Below, in pieces: positions 34,570 to 47,449 of a DNA stretch of 64,000 nt; position 1 is the stretch's first letter, and each line of letters begins with the position of its first letter. The notes under the pieces are model-generated. The model worked only from the letters and a program-made list of their open reading frames with translations. It was not told the origin of the DNA and ran no database searches. The translations under genes and the position numbers were made by a program. Where the stretch lies: NCBI GenBank assembly GCA_026686845.1, contig JAIVEN010000006.1, positions 35,696,501-35,760,500 of the forward strand, read 5' to 3'. This DNA comes from Adenanthera pavonina (lineage: Eukaryota > Streptophyta > Magnoliopsida > Fabales > Fabaceae).

Positions 34570-36960
34570 TTAAACTTTGACCATTATCTCCACACTCTTC
34601 TTTTCGTTTTAATGATACCCTTTTCTTTTCTTTGTTACCATTCAGTTACGCATCTCAATCAACTCTCTGTCACTGATTATCAGATTCCACACGTCTTTCC
34701 CTATATGGTATAACTCGTTTTTTTTTTTAAAGTCATTTCATTCATGATTTAGGAATAGTTTAAGTTATTATAATTTAAGATATTTTTTTTTATTTTTTTT
34801 ATTTTTTTTGTTACCATTTAGTTACGAGTCTCAACCTGCTCTATTTTAACAACTATCAAATTCCACGCGTCTTTCTCTACACGCCACAGATAATAAGGTC
34901 CACAAATAAAGAATAGTCCACAGGAAAACATTCAGGCAGCCTCAAGATTATATACTTACCCCATAACAAATTTTAATAACACAAGGCTAACCAATGATAA
35001 TTGCAAGGATAAGACTATAGAGAGATTGCATCGTTTTTGGACCCCTTCTAACTTCATCTTATGCATCTTATTACCATCACCAATATGGATCCAAATTTAA
35101 TTTAATTTTTATTATACTTTCATTTTATTAGATGTAAAATTTAAAATAAATATAATTTTATAATTATTATATTTTTAAAAAAATATTATTGTCCTAAAAA
35201 TAAAAAGTAAAAGTTTTAAATCTAGATAATTCAAATATAGGTTTCATCGGAGCAATGAACACGCACTGCAGTGAACAATGAATGGAATGGAAGTTCTAAA
35301 ACTTATCCTCTACTCTTCAGCTAAATTGCAAGTGAGGCCGAAAGAAGAAAAGAACTGCTATGCTGGTGAAGATTCTAGAATCGTAGTACAACGACATGGA
35401 ACGAACTAACCAAAGATTTGGACCAAAAGTTTGAAAATTTTATTTTTATATTATGAATTTCTTGAAATATTAAGACTTCCTCTCTAAGCTTCTCCCTCCA
35501 TGTTAACCCCACGTTCCATGATCCATCCTATTGCATGTGCCTGCCCTTCACTTTCCATTCAATAAAAAACGAATCTTTTGACTCAGTTTCTTTTTTCCAC
35601 CTCTTTTGTGGCGGTTTGGCTTGTTCCCCACCATCAGAAAGATTTTCATTCCATTGGTTAATGGATAAGAAAATATCAACTATAAAATTTAGCTTTTCGA
35701 TTGTCAAATTCATAGATGTTTTTCATTTGTTTAAGACAGAAAAATAAAATTTCATAATAAATATATAAAAAAACAGTCATACAGGATTTAATTTTTTTTT
35801 ATGTATAACAACGTGATTATTAAAAAAAATCAATTGAATCATATTTTTGTAAATGCATCCAAGGGAATCTCTCTCACCTCCCACGCTAAAAGGCGGTCAT
35901 GGGGTGGTACATATGTTAATTGACTCAACTTTTTCCCCTTTAATTCTCTTGTTGCAAGTGAAAGTGCGAAGTACGGCGAGGTTTGAACAATGTTTCTTCA
36001 AATATAGCTTGTGCATTTAAAAAAAAAATTCACTGTTGAGGTGTAAAATATTTACATTTGTTATGTTTCCATTGAAAAATATAATAACAAAATAATAAAT
36101 ACTTCAAAAATAATATTTATTTCTTACCCCATTTATAATTATAATTTAGTTAGTTCACAATTTTTATTTTTATTGAGTTTTTCGAAACACCATCAGTTCC
36201 TAAGTTCATTAATATTTGTTATACTATTCTCCTATAAATATATATATCATGTGAAAAAAAAACACTTTTAAAATCGAAAGTCGGAAGGAATTAGGAATTC
36301 AAATTTCTGCAAAGGCATTTCTTTATCAAAACTCAAATCCTTTCCCATTGCCTGAAAAACTTGGCCAGGGATCTCCAATATTCAGCCCTTCATTTTTGAC
36401 CTATTGCTCGATCAAGGGTGCACTCCGCTTTTCGATTCTTTTTCTTTTTTTTTTAACACTAAGTTACAACTTACAAGTATTAATCTAACTTTACTTTTAA
36501 AGAATAAGTTTGGCATTTTAAATTTCACTAGTATTTTTTTTTTGCATGGTATAATTTTTTTAAAAAAAGTTATTCAATTGAAATAATATAATTTATTATG
36601 CAACAAAATGATGTTTTCTGCTTGGTATGAAATTCAGAAAATTGTCATTTTATTTATGGTTTGGAAATAGTGTAATTTATTATAAATTAGACCTTTTTTC
36701 ATTTTTACCCATTGCTCAGTTTTAGTGGACTCCTTTTTTTTTTGGCTTTGTTTTAATTTAATTATGTGTCTCAATAATCTTTTTTTAGCAATTATCAAAC
36801 TGCACACATCTTTCTTTATATGGTGTGAAATTTTAAAGAATAAGTTATTCTATTTCTGATTTAGGAATAGTGTAATATATTATAAAATTTAAGAAAATAA
36901 ATCATATTATTTAAGAAGATTTAAAAATAGTACAATTTATTATAAATTAGATATTTTTCC
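34570..36960. repeat. R1 repeat units with AT-rich spacer
   Basis: R1 units lie at 34570-34900 and 36370-36960. The middle (34900-36370) is spacer. At 35000-35070 it has a phrase (GAGAGATTGCATCGTTTTTGG) shared with family B at 60040. At 35535-35650 it has a diverged relative of the block found at 48.4, 49.0, 54.5 and 55.1 kb (TTCCATT, TCACCAG-like words). No gene is supported. Confidence 0.55.
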
Positions 36961-38087
36961 AATATGATGCAAAGGAGAAAAGTTTTCAAAGACTGTATTA
37001 ATCTTTTTCACATTTAAACTTTATTGAAATATATAAAAAAATATTGAAGGAATAAAAATAAAGTCGCATGAAACTCAAGAAATATGTGTGGAGAAAGTTA
37101 AAAAAATTGAGAAATTGTGTAGAGTATGGAACTGGAGCTAAAATGACTTTTTTGACCCTCACATTACAAAAATTGTCCACCCCATCACCTATGACCATTG
37201 AAGAATTGATGCCATTTCTGTCATCCTTCGCCTCAACAAGATCGTCATGGATGGGTTCCTTCGCAGAGATGGTGTTGTAGGATGGGACCTTCCCAGATCC
37301 TTGCCTTCATTGTATTCATCACCCTCATTTGAGTCATCTAGTTGTCCTCTACCTTCGCAAGTCATCATTTCCGTCGAGACTATTTTAGGGATTCTAGTTT
37401 TCATTTGATGATTTTAGATTTAGGGTTTTCATTTGACATTTCTGGTTTTTTGGTTTTCTTCTGGTTTTGATTATGATGATAATTATTTAATTTCATTCCA
37501 TGAACAATGAAGATGATTATTTCTTCATGGTCATTTACGATGGCCAAACATAGCTTTCATGATAGACAATGGTTGCTTGCAAAATACTTTCTATTTTTCT
37601 TCTTAATTTTGGCAAGGAGATTTTGATAATTTAATAATATAAATACATGTATCAATTAAAAATTATACAACATTTCCATTATCATTTCAAATATATTTTT
37701 AAATCCCACTTCTACCTCCTTTTTCACTTCTACTTCCTTCACCATTAGGTTTTTTCCTTTTTGGTTCTGGCGTGCTCCCCTCGTCTGACCGCCTTTAAAA
37801 AAGACTTTGACCCCACCGTCTTTTTCTCGAGTACATTTTCTTCCATTTCCTTTCAATCTGATCGAGTCACTTTCTGATACAAAACAAGCTAACTAATCCC
37901 TTGCTTAGAGCAAGCTAAATCGCCAGAACACTTTTTCTTTTTCTTTTTAATGAGAAATTGCAAGAATACTTTAAAGAAGCACAACAATTCTTTTTACTTG
38001 AGGATCAGAAACATGAGTAGTTTTCCCTTCTTCATGTCAATGTAGATTAGTTGTTGATATCATTTTCCATAACTCCTGCTCATCAAC
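36961..38087. other. Spacer downstream of the 38-kb NAC pseudogene
   Basis: 37070-37420 is less AT-rich, with no recognisable product. 37740-37865 matches a block repeated at 48355-48500, 49015-49080, 54525-54620 and 55120-55190. On the minus strand that block reads MKGNGRKCTREKDGGVK here and MKGNGRTCTEEKDCEVK at 55.1 kb. The block always lies 3' of a NAC copy and is followed by the conserved 3' UTR-like sequence (37880-38050), so it is part of the duplicated unit and probably not a separate gene. Confidence 0.5.
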
Positions 38088-40252
38088 ACTTGGGGATAGT
38101 AGCAGTGATAAGTTGAAGTCAAATTCATCTAATTTGAGTGGTATTTCAATGCTTGAATTCAAAAATTTACATGAATGTTATAATGTCTAAATTATTGAAT
38201 GGAAAAATGTATATAACTATCTATATAAATTTATCTGAGTTGAGTGGTGTGATGCCTGAATCATTGAATCCAGATGTGAACAACAATACACCTAAAAACA
38301 CATCAATTAAAAATTAGTTCGGGAATATCTCATAAAAATACAAATGAATAATTAAATAAAATAAATTATATAAAAATATGAATAGTACTGATATATATAT
38401 ATATATGTATGTATGTATGGGAATATATTAGATTTGTATTATTTATACCAAAATTTAAATTTACTAAGTATCTAAGAAAGATTATAGTCAAAATTTTGGG
38501 GGGAAAATAATAAGACAAAGACATGATTAAATGAAAAATAAATTAAGATATATAATTTTCATGTCCAATTAATCCAATCATATTCTTAGCATGTTATATA
38601 TGACATTACTCAGTAAGATTATTATGTTTTCTACACTCGAGACGGTTGGATCATTATTTCTTAAAAGGAAAAAATATATCTTCTTACTGATCAATGGCCG
38701 GTAAAGCTCATCTTATTGTTTATCATATAACTATGTCCAGACCACTACGCTTATAGTTGAGATTATGTATATCATTGCAGATATACCTGGCATTAGACTA
38801 ATCCAAATGATTGCGTTTGTATGTCAATATGAAGAGAATGTTGACAAATCGCAACCACCTCTAGCTTCAGCCTCTCAAAGTCCTAATTATTAAATATTTC
38901 CATTAATATGGGTGTACTTAAGTAAGATCGGACTTTTTGTGGTAATTAACTCTTGATTGGGTTGGTGTGAAGTTCGCACTCTAGAACTCTATGGATAACT
39001 ATTTGGTGTGCCTCACTAGAAGTTTAATTATCATCCTAATCCATGATATTAGTAGGTTTTATTTTTCTAATTTGTGATTTTCTTAATTAATTTGTTAGCC
39101 TAGTCATGGAATAAAAAAATATAATATATACACTAATTTGCTTAAAGAAAATAAGGTAGTTACAAGTTCTCCATCTACTTAATTCACACTCTAAATTAAG
39201 CTTTATCTAAGAACTATATTTGTTAATGATCGGGTCGAAGGATTCTTCTTATTTCTAGATTTTCTCCCTCAAAAAGCATATGGCTACTTGGCTCTTTTTC
39301 ATCATACATATAGTTCATAAATTTTTTTTCAGGTTTCATTATTAACCTGCACAGAACATAAGTCCTCTGCAAAATTTGGATGAATTATCAAATACTAATT
39401 TGTGACAATGAAAGCATAGAATGAATATATGTAGCAAATTTGACAGTATTTCTCGCATGAAAATTAATGATAGACATTAGTCAGCAAACAATGTGATGCG
39501 AGAAAATCCAGTTATAAAGAGTCAAATAGCCTATCTGTCTACCATAAAATTAGAAGTTAGTATCAGAAAAACTAATCATAAGTCTCAGGCAGTATTAAAA
39601 CCCCCCAGAAAATGCATATTGCAATAAATTACAAAATGATAGAACCACTGCATTCATATATATACCCTCCACTTATTAAGATTAATATCTGTAGATACAT
39701 AAATAAAGACGTTTTACCATAGAGGCCTACCTGGTCACTGATCAACTTTTGATTAAGACTAAAGTGTTATTGGTTCCAATAACATTGTTGGTGCCTCGAG
39801 CCGTGATTTTCCTCTCTTTACCGGTGGCTTTCCAGAAGCAGCACGATGATGTTGTCCTATTCGACCGAGCATTGTTACAGTACTTGTGATTGTGAGGACT
39901 GAAGAAAAAACATTCCGCATCATCCGACTTGATCGCGGAAAACGCTGAAAAAGCACAAGTTAGTGAAGAACAGGAAAGCAAAATCCAACGCTATTGCATA
40001 ACATCACTGACCTTAAGTACAAAAAAATCTAAAAGAAAAACACAGATTGGTGAGTAGAAGGGGGTTAGATGTGGTACCTGGTAAATCCCAGGGCTCATAA
40101 TTGCAGACGTGGATCTCAGGGATGGGACGGTGAAAGGAAGGATCATCAGCCTTCAATTTGCGCTTCAGGTAGTGAGCGATGTGCTCTTCATCCGTTGGAC
40201 GGAATCTGAACCCCGATGGCAAATTTTCCAGCATTCGAGGTGGTTCCACCAT
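38088..40252 (-). pseudogene. NAC-3 pseudogene
   Basis: Exon 1 (40252-40078) is complete: ENLPSGFRFRPTDEE, HYLKRKLKADDPSF, CNYEPWDLP. Exon 2 starts correctly at 39944 (FSAIKSDDAECFFFSPHNHK), but the conserved tryptophan of PEWFFF is cysteine. The end of subdomain D (TNWVIHEYH) is deleted and a stop follows LVLIKS at 39742. Exon 3 remains at 39367-39253 (RTYVLCRLIMKPEKK) with its donor changed from GT to AT. Exon 4 is recognisable at ~38291-38088, including the tail SPSVDEQ, but has stops. The start fits NAC-6 better (MVEP rather than MAEN). The gene is dead as a NAC factor; a short subdomain A-C peptide is still encodable. Confidence 0.85.
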
Positions 40253-40608
40253 GGATGGCTCAACTAAACTATAGACTTATGAAAGGGCAAGGGGATTTTT
40301 GAGGGAGACGAAGCTATGTTTGTGTGTGTAGAGAGAGGGGGGAGGAAGAGAGAGACAGAGCTCACTCGGCTATGCAACAATGGAAGGAAACGCCGACGGC
40401 TGGCTTTAAATTTACATTTTTTTGTTTTTGTTTTTTTTAGCGTAATCTGCTGACTTCTTTTAAGCTTGACTCCGAGTCAGTTGAGTAAAATAATGGGATT
40501 TAATGATTAATTTTTTATTTTTACTAGTTTAAAATGCTTTAAATAGATGTAATAAATGAATCAGAAGCTTCCTCGTAGGTCTATTAAAGTTGATGGGATT
40601 ATGATATA
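40253..40608 (-). promoter_or_regulatory. Leader and upstream region of the NAC-3 pseudogene
   Basis: It contains GTGTGTGT and purine-rich (GA)n tracts (40320-40365), as in the other NAC leaders. Farther up it has GAAGCTTCCTCGTAGGT and GGGATTATGATATA, which match 59130-59175 upstream of NAC-6. It ends at a TA-flanked MITE. Confidence 0.45.
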
Positions 40609-40880
40609 CGCATCCCGTTTCGTTATATAGTGCACTTTTTTAAGAAATTAATGTTTTATAATATAGTGTATTTTATGAATTATGTAGTATAATTTTTTTC
40701 TCTTTCCAAAATTATCCCTAATTAATAAACTCAAATATTTATTTATTATTAAAATATTTCATTTCCAAAGCATTTAATGAGGGTAATTTAAGAAAAGATG
40801 AAAAATTTTGTTAGTTATTAATTATTATCTTGGTCTGTGTGCGGTAGTTAAAAATGCACTATAAACTGGAACGGAGGGAG
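40609..40880. mobile_element. Stowaway-type MITE (272 bp), inverted relative of 29873-30144
   Basis: It has the same length and clear sequence identity to the reverse complement of 29873-30144: CGTTATATAGTGCACTTTTT at the left, GTGCGGTAGTTAAAAATGCA near the right, and the end GGAACGGAGGGAG. It is flanked by TA (40607-40608, 40881-40882). The homologous upstream region of NAC-6 at ~59174 lacks it. Confidence 0.9.
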
Positions 40881-40882
40881 TA

Positions 40883-42250
40883 GTCCGTAACTCCATCCAT
40901 CTAAAGTGATTTTTAAGTCAAAATATACAGCATTTCATACGATTATTTCGTATAATAATTATCTTTTATTTCTGTTTCTATTCTATAATAATAAATATTA
41001 TAAAAAATATGAAATATAATGTGATTAATAAGAATAAATAATAAAAAATATTAAAATTTTCTTAACAAGTTTAATGATTTAATTTTTTTTAAAATGTATG
41101 AGATAGTTAAAAATATTTTATTTTAGATATATACTCTAATATAATATTAAATATAAGTTACCTTTAACTACTCACATATATTGAAAAAAAGTAGTGAAAT
41201 TAATTAAATTTATCTCAAATTTCATTTGTATTTTAGATTTATCCTTAATTAAATTTTATATCTTTCCAATAATAAATTATATTCTGTCCTGTCCTAATTA
41301 AAAGACATTTTATTTTAGTCTAAAATATAGCACTTTTTTTATATATTACCAAAATATGTCCTTATTCAATTATGGACAAAAAAGAAAGAGGGGAATGAAA
41401 TAAGAATAATTTTTAAAAAAAAATTGTGATTTTTTTATTTGTTTGAAATTCAAAATAGTTTCATAACATACTATCATTTAATGTAACCTCATAAAACTCA
41501 CTTTTATTTAATATGAGGATAAAATTAGAAAAAAATCATAAATATAACAAACAACCCTTCTATATATCTTATATTTAGAAAAAAAAAACATATTTGATAC
41601 TCCTTCTGCTCCAAAATATAACTTTTATTTTTAAGATTTATATTTTGAATTGGAGAAAATATCTTATATTTAGAAATAAAAAGAGCACTAAATGAAGAAT
41701 ATTTAGAAAAATATATATATTTAATGATTATATTTAGAATCATAAGATGGAAGTGAATCATAAAAAAGAAATTTTATCAAACTAGTATAAGACCAGTAAT
41801 GCTATATAATAGTGAATGTTAGATTTTAAAAAGGTAATAAGAGCATAAGATGCGAGTAGTAAAAATGAGAATCTTAAAATTGATGTGTAATTATATAAGA
41901 ATATGGATAAGATACAAAATGATCATATATGAGGAAAAATCTGAATAACACCTATTAAAAAGAAAATAATAAAAAATTATTTAGTGTGGTTTGAGCATGT
42001 AAATAAAAAAGAGGATAAGATGAGCCAATAAAAAGAATTGATCAAATAGTATAAAGTCTTATTTAAGAAAATAGAGAAAGACTAAAAAAAAATATTAAAA
42101 AAAGTTACAAATAATTTATCTTAAAAAAATAATATTTAATAAAATTTATTAGTATTATATAATTTATTTAATCCATTGCACTTAGTGAAATAAGAGTAAC
42201 AGTGTAATCGACTCCACATAAAAATTCTTTTCTCAACCAAAGATCATATT
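40883..42250. other. AT-rich spacer with MITE-like debris
   Basis: No gene. ACTCCTTCTGCTCC with AAATATAAC (41600) and a partial inverted partner near 41650-41700 resemble a decayed Stowaway-type element. 41750-42150 is purine-rich and AT-rich, with no coding potential. Confidence 0.4.
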
Positions 42251-43350
42251 TAGTACGTGTAATGTTTTGACGCACAATGAAGTGTGGGACCCTTCACCTA
42301 AACAGTGATCGTACAATGGCCCGCGACGCGTACGCGTAGAGTTTGGATTCCGAATTTTCTGTATCATTCACATTAAAACTGGACCGCACAGATTTAATTT
42401 AATTTAATTTAATTATTATATTTTAAATATATTTTATTTTATTAGATATAAAATATAAAATAAAAATAATTTTATAATAATTATTTTTTTTAAAAAATAA
42501 TTTTAAATTAAATTTAAATGGTCCAGATTTTATCAGGGTGGTCAGCACATGAGCACTGAATCCGGACGCGTACGTGTACGGAGGAGAAGAGAACTTTTTG
42601 CTCCTGCCTGCTTACGCTTCCCCGCCATTCCTTCATTTTTGGCCTATTTTTCAATGGTGAACTTCAGTTCCAGTTCTCCATTTTTTGGTTAAGCCACTTT
42701 TCTTTTCTTTATTTTTTGGTGAATCATAGGGCAAAGCGCCCAAACATGACTAACAATTGATAAGTCTTGGGCTTACATAACCCTCTCTTCTTTGTTATCA
42801 CCATAACATCACTAAACAACTTTTCCTTTTCTTTTCATCAAATAAAACTTACAAGTTCATCAACGTTTTTTTTTTTAATTTCACACGTATTTGTTCGTAT
42901 GGAATGAAATTTTAAAAAATAAGTTATTCCATTTATGATTTCGAAATAATATAATTTATTATGTAATATATGACTTTTTCTGCCTGGTGTGAAGTTTAAA
43001 AATTAAGACATTTTATTTATGATTTAGAAATAGTCTAATTTATTATAAATTAAGACATTTTTTTTTCATTTTTACCCAATGTTCAATTGTAGTGGACTCC
43101 ACTTTTTTCTTTCCGCTTTGCCATAATTTTTCCTTTTAGATAAACTGCATAATTATAATTTAATTATGGTCCCAATCAACTTTCTCTATATGATAGTATT
43201 AAATTTTAAGGAATAAGTCATCCTATTTATGTTTTAGGAACTGTTGTGCAATTTATTATGAATTAGAACTTTTTTTCATTCTTGATCAATAGCTCAATTG
43301 CACCGGAGTCCACCTTTCTTTTAGTTTTTTTTTTTTTAATAAAAACTTCC
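42251..43350. repeat. NAC-upstream block followed by R1 repeat units
   Basis: 42270-42310 (AATGAAGTGTGGGACCC, then TTCACCTAAACAGTG) matches the promoter-side block of the other NAC genes, for example 59255-59290. It is probably the displaced upstream region of NAC-3. CGCGTACGCGT-type words occur at 42325-42340 and 42565-42580. 42640-43350 holds diverged R1 units like those at 34-37 kb. Confidence 0.55.
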
Positions 43351-43531
43351 GTTTCTTTGGTAACGTTTATATATTGGACAAGCTTTTCTTTAGTCTTTTT
43401 ATTAAACAAAACAAGGTAAGTGGAGGATATTTTTTTGAGCCTTAAGTATCTGCTTTGGAATTATGTATCTGTTTTGTAATTTTGTATGAATTATCAAACT
43501 TGGTATAAGGAATAAAGTTTTGAATGATTTA

Positions 43532-43903
43532 GGACGTATTTGACAGTATTTTTTATTTTATTATTTTTAAAATAATTTTATAGAATTATTTTTTAAATAA
43601 GTTTTGGGAATAAAAAATATTTTAATATTTATTACGAAAATTATAATTAGCAAGTGTTAAATAAGTTATTTAAAATATATAACTTTAAATAAAGTAGGCA
43701 TTTTTCACTTTTTATATGCTTTTCATAATAAAAAATTAAAAACTATAAAACACCTTAAAAATGTTATGAGTTTTCTATTCTTTTATTTTTTTAATTTTTT
43801 AAAATATTTTATAAAAATCAGATTTATCAGATAAGTTTTTTATTTTTCTATTTTAAAAAATAAAAAAATATTATAAAAACATGAACCAAACATATCCTCT
43901 TAT
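43532..43903. mobile_element. Possible Tourist-like element
   Basis: The left end GGACGTATTTGACAGT and the complement of the right end, GAGGATATGTTTGGTTCATG, are imperfect inverted repeats around an AT-rich interior of about 370 bp. TTA occurs next to both ends (43529-43531 and just after 43899). The ends are more diverged than in the other elements. Confidence 0.45.
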
Positions 43904-44194
43904 ATTGCTCAATATGTGCCTTGCTTTTCGTTCATAAAAAGCACGATTTTGGAGCAGTTTCAGTGAATGCAATAATATCTGCTCACACACTATGTAGTTG
44001 TTTTCTTGTGCATTTGGCGATTAATATATTTCCCCCTTTTTTTTCCCAAAAGAAATATCTGTTTACACACTTATGTGATATGTAAATCGACCCTCTACGA
44101 CTATGTTTGACAAAAGGGCACGTCTTCAATTTGTTATATGAACCCACATTCCAAAAACAAGAGTTTACCTGACAGTCGACACACACAGCAAACT

Positions 44195-44500
44195 GTGAAC
44201 AGCTTCACAACTTTTTTCCCCTTTTCAGATACGCTTCTTGTTTCAGTACTGTTCTTAAGAACAATAATTTAAATAAATTATATATCTGTCTTTGTTGATG
44301 GTATAGTTCAAAAATAATTGGTGTCTTCTCTTCTGTCAAGACATGCTTCTCCATGTTTCTAATGCAGCACAGCATGTCTTCACCTGAAACCTTTCCCTCA
44401 TGAATATTAATGAAAAATCCCTCTTACCAAACAATGCTGAACTAAAAAAATTAAGCCATATTTAGAGCATTGATTACCAAGCAGCTTCGAAAGTTTTGAA
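44195..44500 (-). repeat. Family-B fragment, truncated by LINE DNA
   Basis: CAAGACATGCTTCTCCATG, CATGAATATTAATGA, AATCCCTCTTACCAAACAA and ATATTTAGAGCATTGATTA match the middle of family B at 27.3, 51.6 and 61.1 kb. The match stops at about 44490, where LINE sequence begins. Confidence 0.75.
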
Positions 44501-44539
44501 CTCACCTAATGACTTTTGGGGTTTAGATTCTCGAAGGTC

Positions 44540-45500
44540 TTTTGCGGGAGCAAGAAAGGGAAGCAGACCATCTTGGCTTGGAGCTGCATGCTAGAGGGTA
44601 GGGACTTATGAATGATTTATGCCGGCGCGTCGGTGATTGCCGTCAAGCCCTTAAGAATTTGAGGGTTTAAAATTGTATTGACCATGATAGATTAGATGGG
44701 ATCTAGCTGAAGTTAAACCTTGGATTACTGATGAGGAAAAAGCGGCTATTTTGAAGATTCCTATTGCTACTTCCTGTGGGGACAAATTGATGTGAACCAG
44801 GAATAGAAATGGGTTATTCAGAGTCAAGGCAGCTTACAAAATAGCTGAGCCAGGAGAAGTGGAGATTGTGCCACCTAGTATGACAGTTACAACACCAAAG
44901 CAGCTGTGGAAGGAAATATGGAAGATCAAAATTTCCCCAAAGGTCAAACATTTCATATGGCAAATATGCAAAGGTGCTGCAGCAACCAAAGACAACCTTT
45001 GGAGGAGGAAATGCGCTTCTTCACCAATTTGTGTAATCCACCAAACATGGAATGAGACTGTGGAGCATATAGCTCTTCACTGTTATTGGACTAAGAGTAT
45101 GCTTTGGAAGGAATTAGGCCTCAAGTGTGAATGATCAAAGCTGTACCAAATTTGATCAATGGCTGTTGAAGAAAAGGACAAAGCTTTGGTGGCTATTCTG
45201 CTATGGTTCGTTCATCTGGAAAGGAAAGAATGGGTATATTTTTTAAAGCAGGCATGATGATCCGGAAGAAACCATTTCTATAGCTGACAGTTGCTTGAAT
45301 GAATTCTAGAAAGCCAACAAATGGTTAGAAACGAAGTGACTACAATTTCTAGTTTCTACTAACAATAGAGGTGATCTGAGGTGGATTCTACTAATAAAAA
45401 TGGTTGAAAATGAATACAAATGGAAGTAATTTTAACCAAAATGAGACTAAAGGAGTAGGGTATTATGCAGAGATCATTGTGAAAAGGTGATAGAGATTAT
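44540..45500 (+). mobile_element. Relic of the 3' part of a LINE (zinc-binding and RNase H-like regions)
   Basis: On the plus strand: SRPSWLGAACW near 44565; EVKPWITDEEKAAILKIPI (44715-44775); RNRNGLFRVKAAYKI (44800-44845); then an open stretch (44859-45134) with KQLWKEIWKIKISPKVKHFI, WQICKGAAATKDNLWRRKCA, and a C-x2-C / H-x3-C-like end around ETVEHIALHCYWTKSMLW. This is the zf-RVT region that follows RT in plant L1 LINEs. Near 45410-45480 another frame gives NTNGSNFNQNETKGVGYYAE, like the start of the C-terminal RNase H domain. Frames are broken, so the element is dead. Confidence 0.85.
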
Positions 45501-46399
45501 ATGCTACAAATGCAAAAATATGGTAAAGGTTATTCTTAATCATATTGTATATAATGATAATTTGTTTTTTATTTATAAGACATGACGAAAAACTTATAAA
45601 ATAAGATATTAATAGCTCATGCCTGTATTTTAGAAATAATTTTTTTAATTTATAAGCTACTAAGAAGATATTAATAGTTAAACTTTTTAAAAAAAAACTT
45701 GTTTTGATATATTTAATTAAATAAAATACAATGACAAGACCAACATATCTTTCTCCCCTTGAACATATTCGAAAAACTTAATTCAACAAGATCTAAACCA
45801 GGACTTGATGGAACTTAACAAAATTTGAGGTATAAATCTTTGATGACTAAATCATAAAATCTAACAAATTGAGTTACACGATCGAACAAGTATGGACCTT
45901 CAAGAGGATCGAAAAAGTATGGACCTTCAAGAAATCAAAGAATCCAATTTCTATAAAATTGTAAAACAATTCTACAGGGAATACAATGGCAATGCACGGG
46001 AGATGATGAAGGTGCTAACAATGCCTTATCGCGCATGATAATGGCATCTCCCTACGAATAAGGAGAGGACTCTCAACCCCATGGAATCGGCACACTAATC
46101 ACATTTCTAGCTATTAACATGTTTATAAAAAACTAAATCATACCTCATTTATGAAAAATTAAATCAGCATAACATCTTAAAAGATACACAAATAAGAAAA
46201 AACGAGTAATTTTTATTTCCATAACTCATCTATACACTCTCCAATTCAGCTGACTCAACAACAACAACAACATCCTTATCCCACTATGTTGAATCGGCTT
46301 ACATAGAACATACGATGCCAATGAGCTATATCAAATGCCAAATTTATCTACCTCGTTGTAATATATTCTCCAATTCATCTGACTCGTACAGTGATATCT
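45501..46399. other. Spacer without a recognised gene
   Basis: AT-rich to 45770, then less so. CAACAACAACAACAACATCC near 46257, followed by TTATCCCACTATGTTGAATC and GGCTTACATAGAA, resembles a phrase common in plant dispersed repeats. No coding region is supported. Confidence 0.4.
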
Positions 46400-47449
46400 A
46401 AATAGTAGAATCCACACAAATATTTCCATGACTCATGTGGTGTCTGAATCATTAGATACATCATACTATTGACTTCCCAGACTTTTCAACATTGAGTGGT
46501 GTCTGAATCATTGAATTCAGACATTAACCTGAATCAAGTGAAATATGACAAGTTAAATAAATATTTAAAACACAATATTCCTAAAACATATATCAATCTT
46601 TCTCTACATATTTCATACCCTAATTATTTCTCATAAACCATATGCTTACTATTTATGTATTTATGTGCTTGTGTGATTTTCTTACTCATAAAAAATGGCT
46701 ACTTTGCACTAGTTTTTGGCTTCTATTTTTCTCTCCTATGCAACATTAGCAACATTTGGAAGATAATAATCAGGCAGTCACTTATGACAAAAGTATTAAG
46801 TTATGCATTCACTTTCTTTTAAAAAAAAAATGGCAGTGTTTCCAGCATATAAGATAGTGATGCAATTAAATCAAGTCATAAAAAGAGTAAAATAACCAAT
46901 AATCTACCGTAACATTAAAATCAGAAAAACTACACTTCATTTTATAAAAAAAAAAAAGAAAAAGAAAAACTACCCTTCAAATCCGAATCAGGAAAAATAA
47001 GCCTTACAAATCCCCCTTTAAATCATAGATTAAAACAATATGATATCAAGAAAATTCGTGTAATAAAGAAAATAAAGTAATAACTTACTTAAATTCTCCT
47101 TACTCCCAATAACATTGTTGGTGCCTTGAACCCTGTCTTTACTGGCGGCTTTCCAGACACTGCACGATGTTGTCCTGTTCGACCGATTACTGTTACAGTA
47201 CTTGTGATCGTGAGGACTGAAGAAAAACCATTCCGGAACATCCAAATTGACCTCGGAAAACGCTGAAACAGCACAAGTTGAATAAGAACAGGAAAGCAAA
47301 TTCAAACGCTATTGCATAAGATTACTGAATTATAAAAATTTTCAAACGAAAAACACATATTGGTGAGCAGATGAGGGTTAGATTATACCTGGTAAAACCA
47401 AAACGGACCTTCCGATAAACGCCATCTGGTCGAGGAAATTTTCAGCCAT
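46400..47449 (-). pseudogene. NAC-4 pseudogene with a shortened exon 1
   Basis: Exon 1 (47449-47389) is only 61 nt and reads MAENFLDQMAFIGRSVLVLP. The usual start MAEN and the end LP with its GT donor are kept in the normal phase, but subdomains A and B are gone. Exon 2 (from 47262) reads FSEVNLDVPEWFFFSPHDHK, YCNSNRSNRTTSCSVWKAAS, then GTNNVIGSKENL, and breaks at a GTAAGT. Exon 3 survives only as traces near 46700-46750 (complement of AACATTTGG and CTATGCAACATTAG), and exon 4 as repeat traces at 46430-46560. No NAC fold is possible. Confidence 0.8.
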
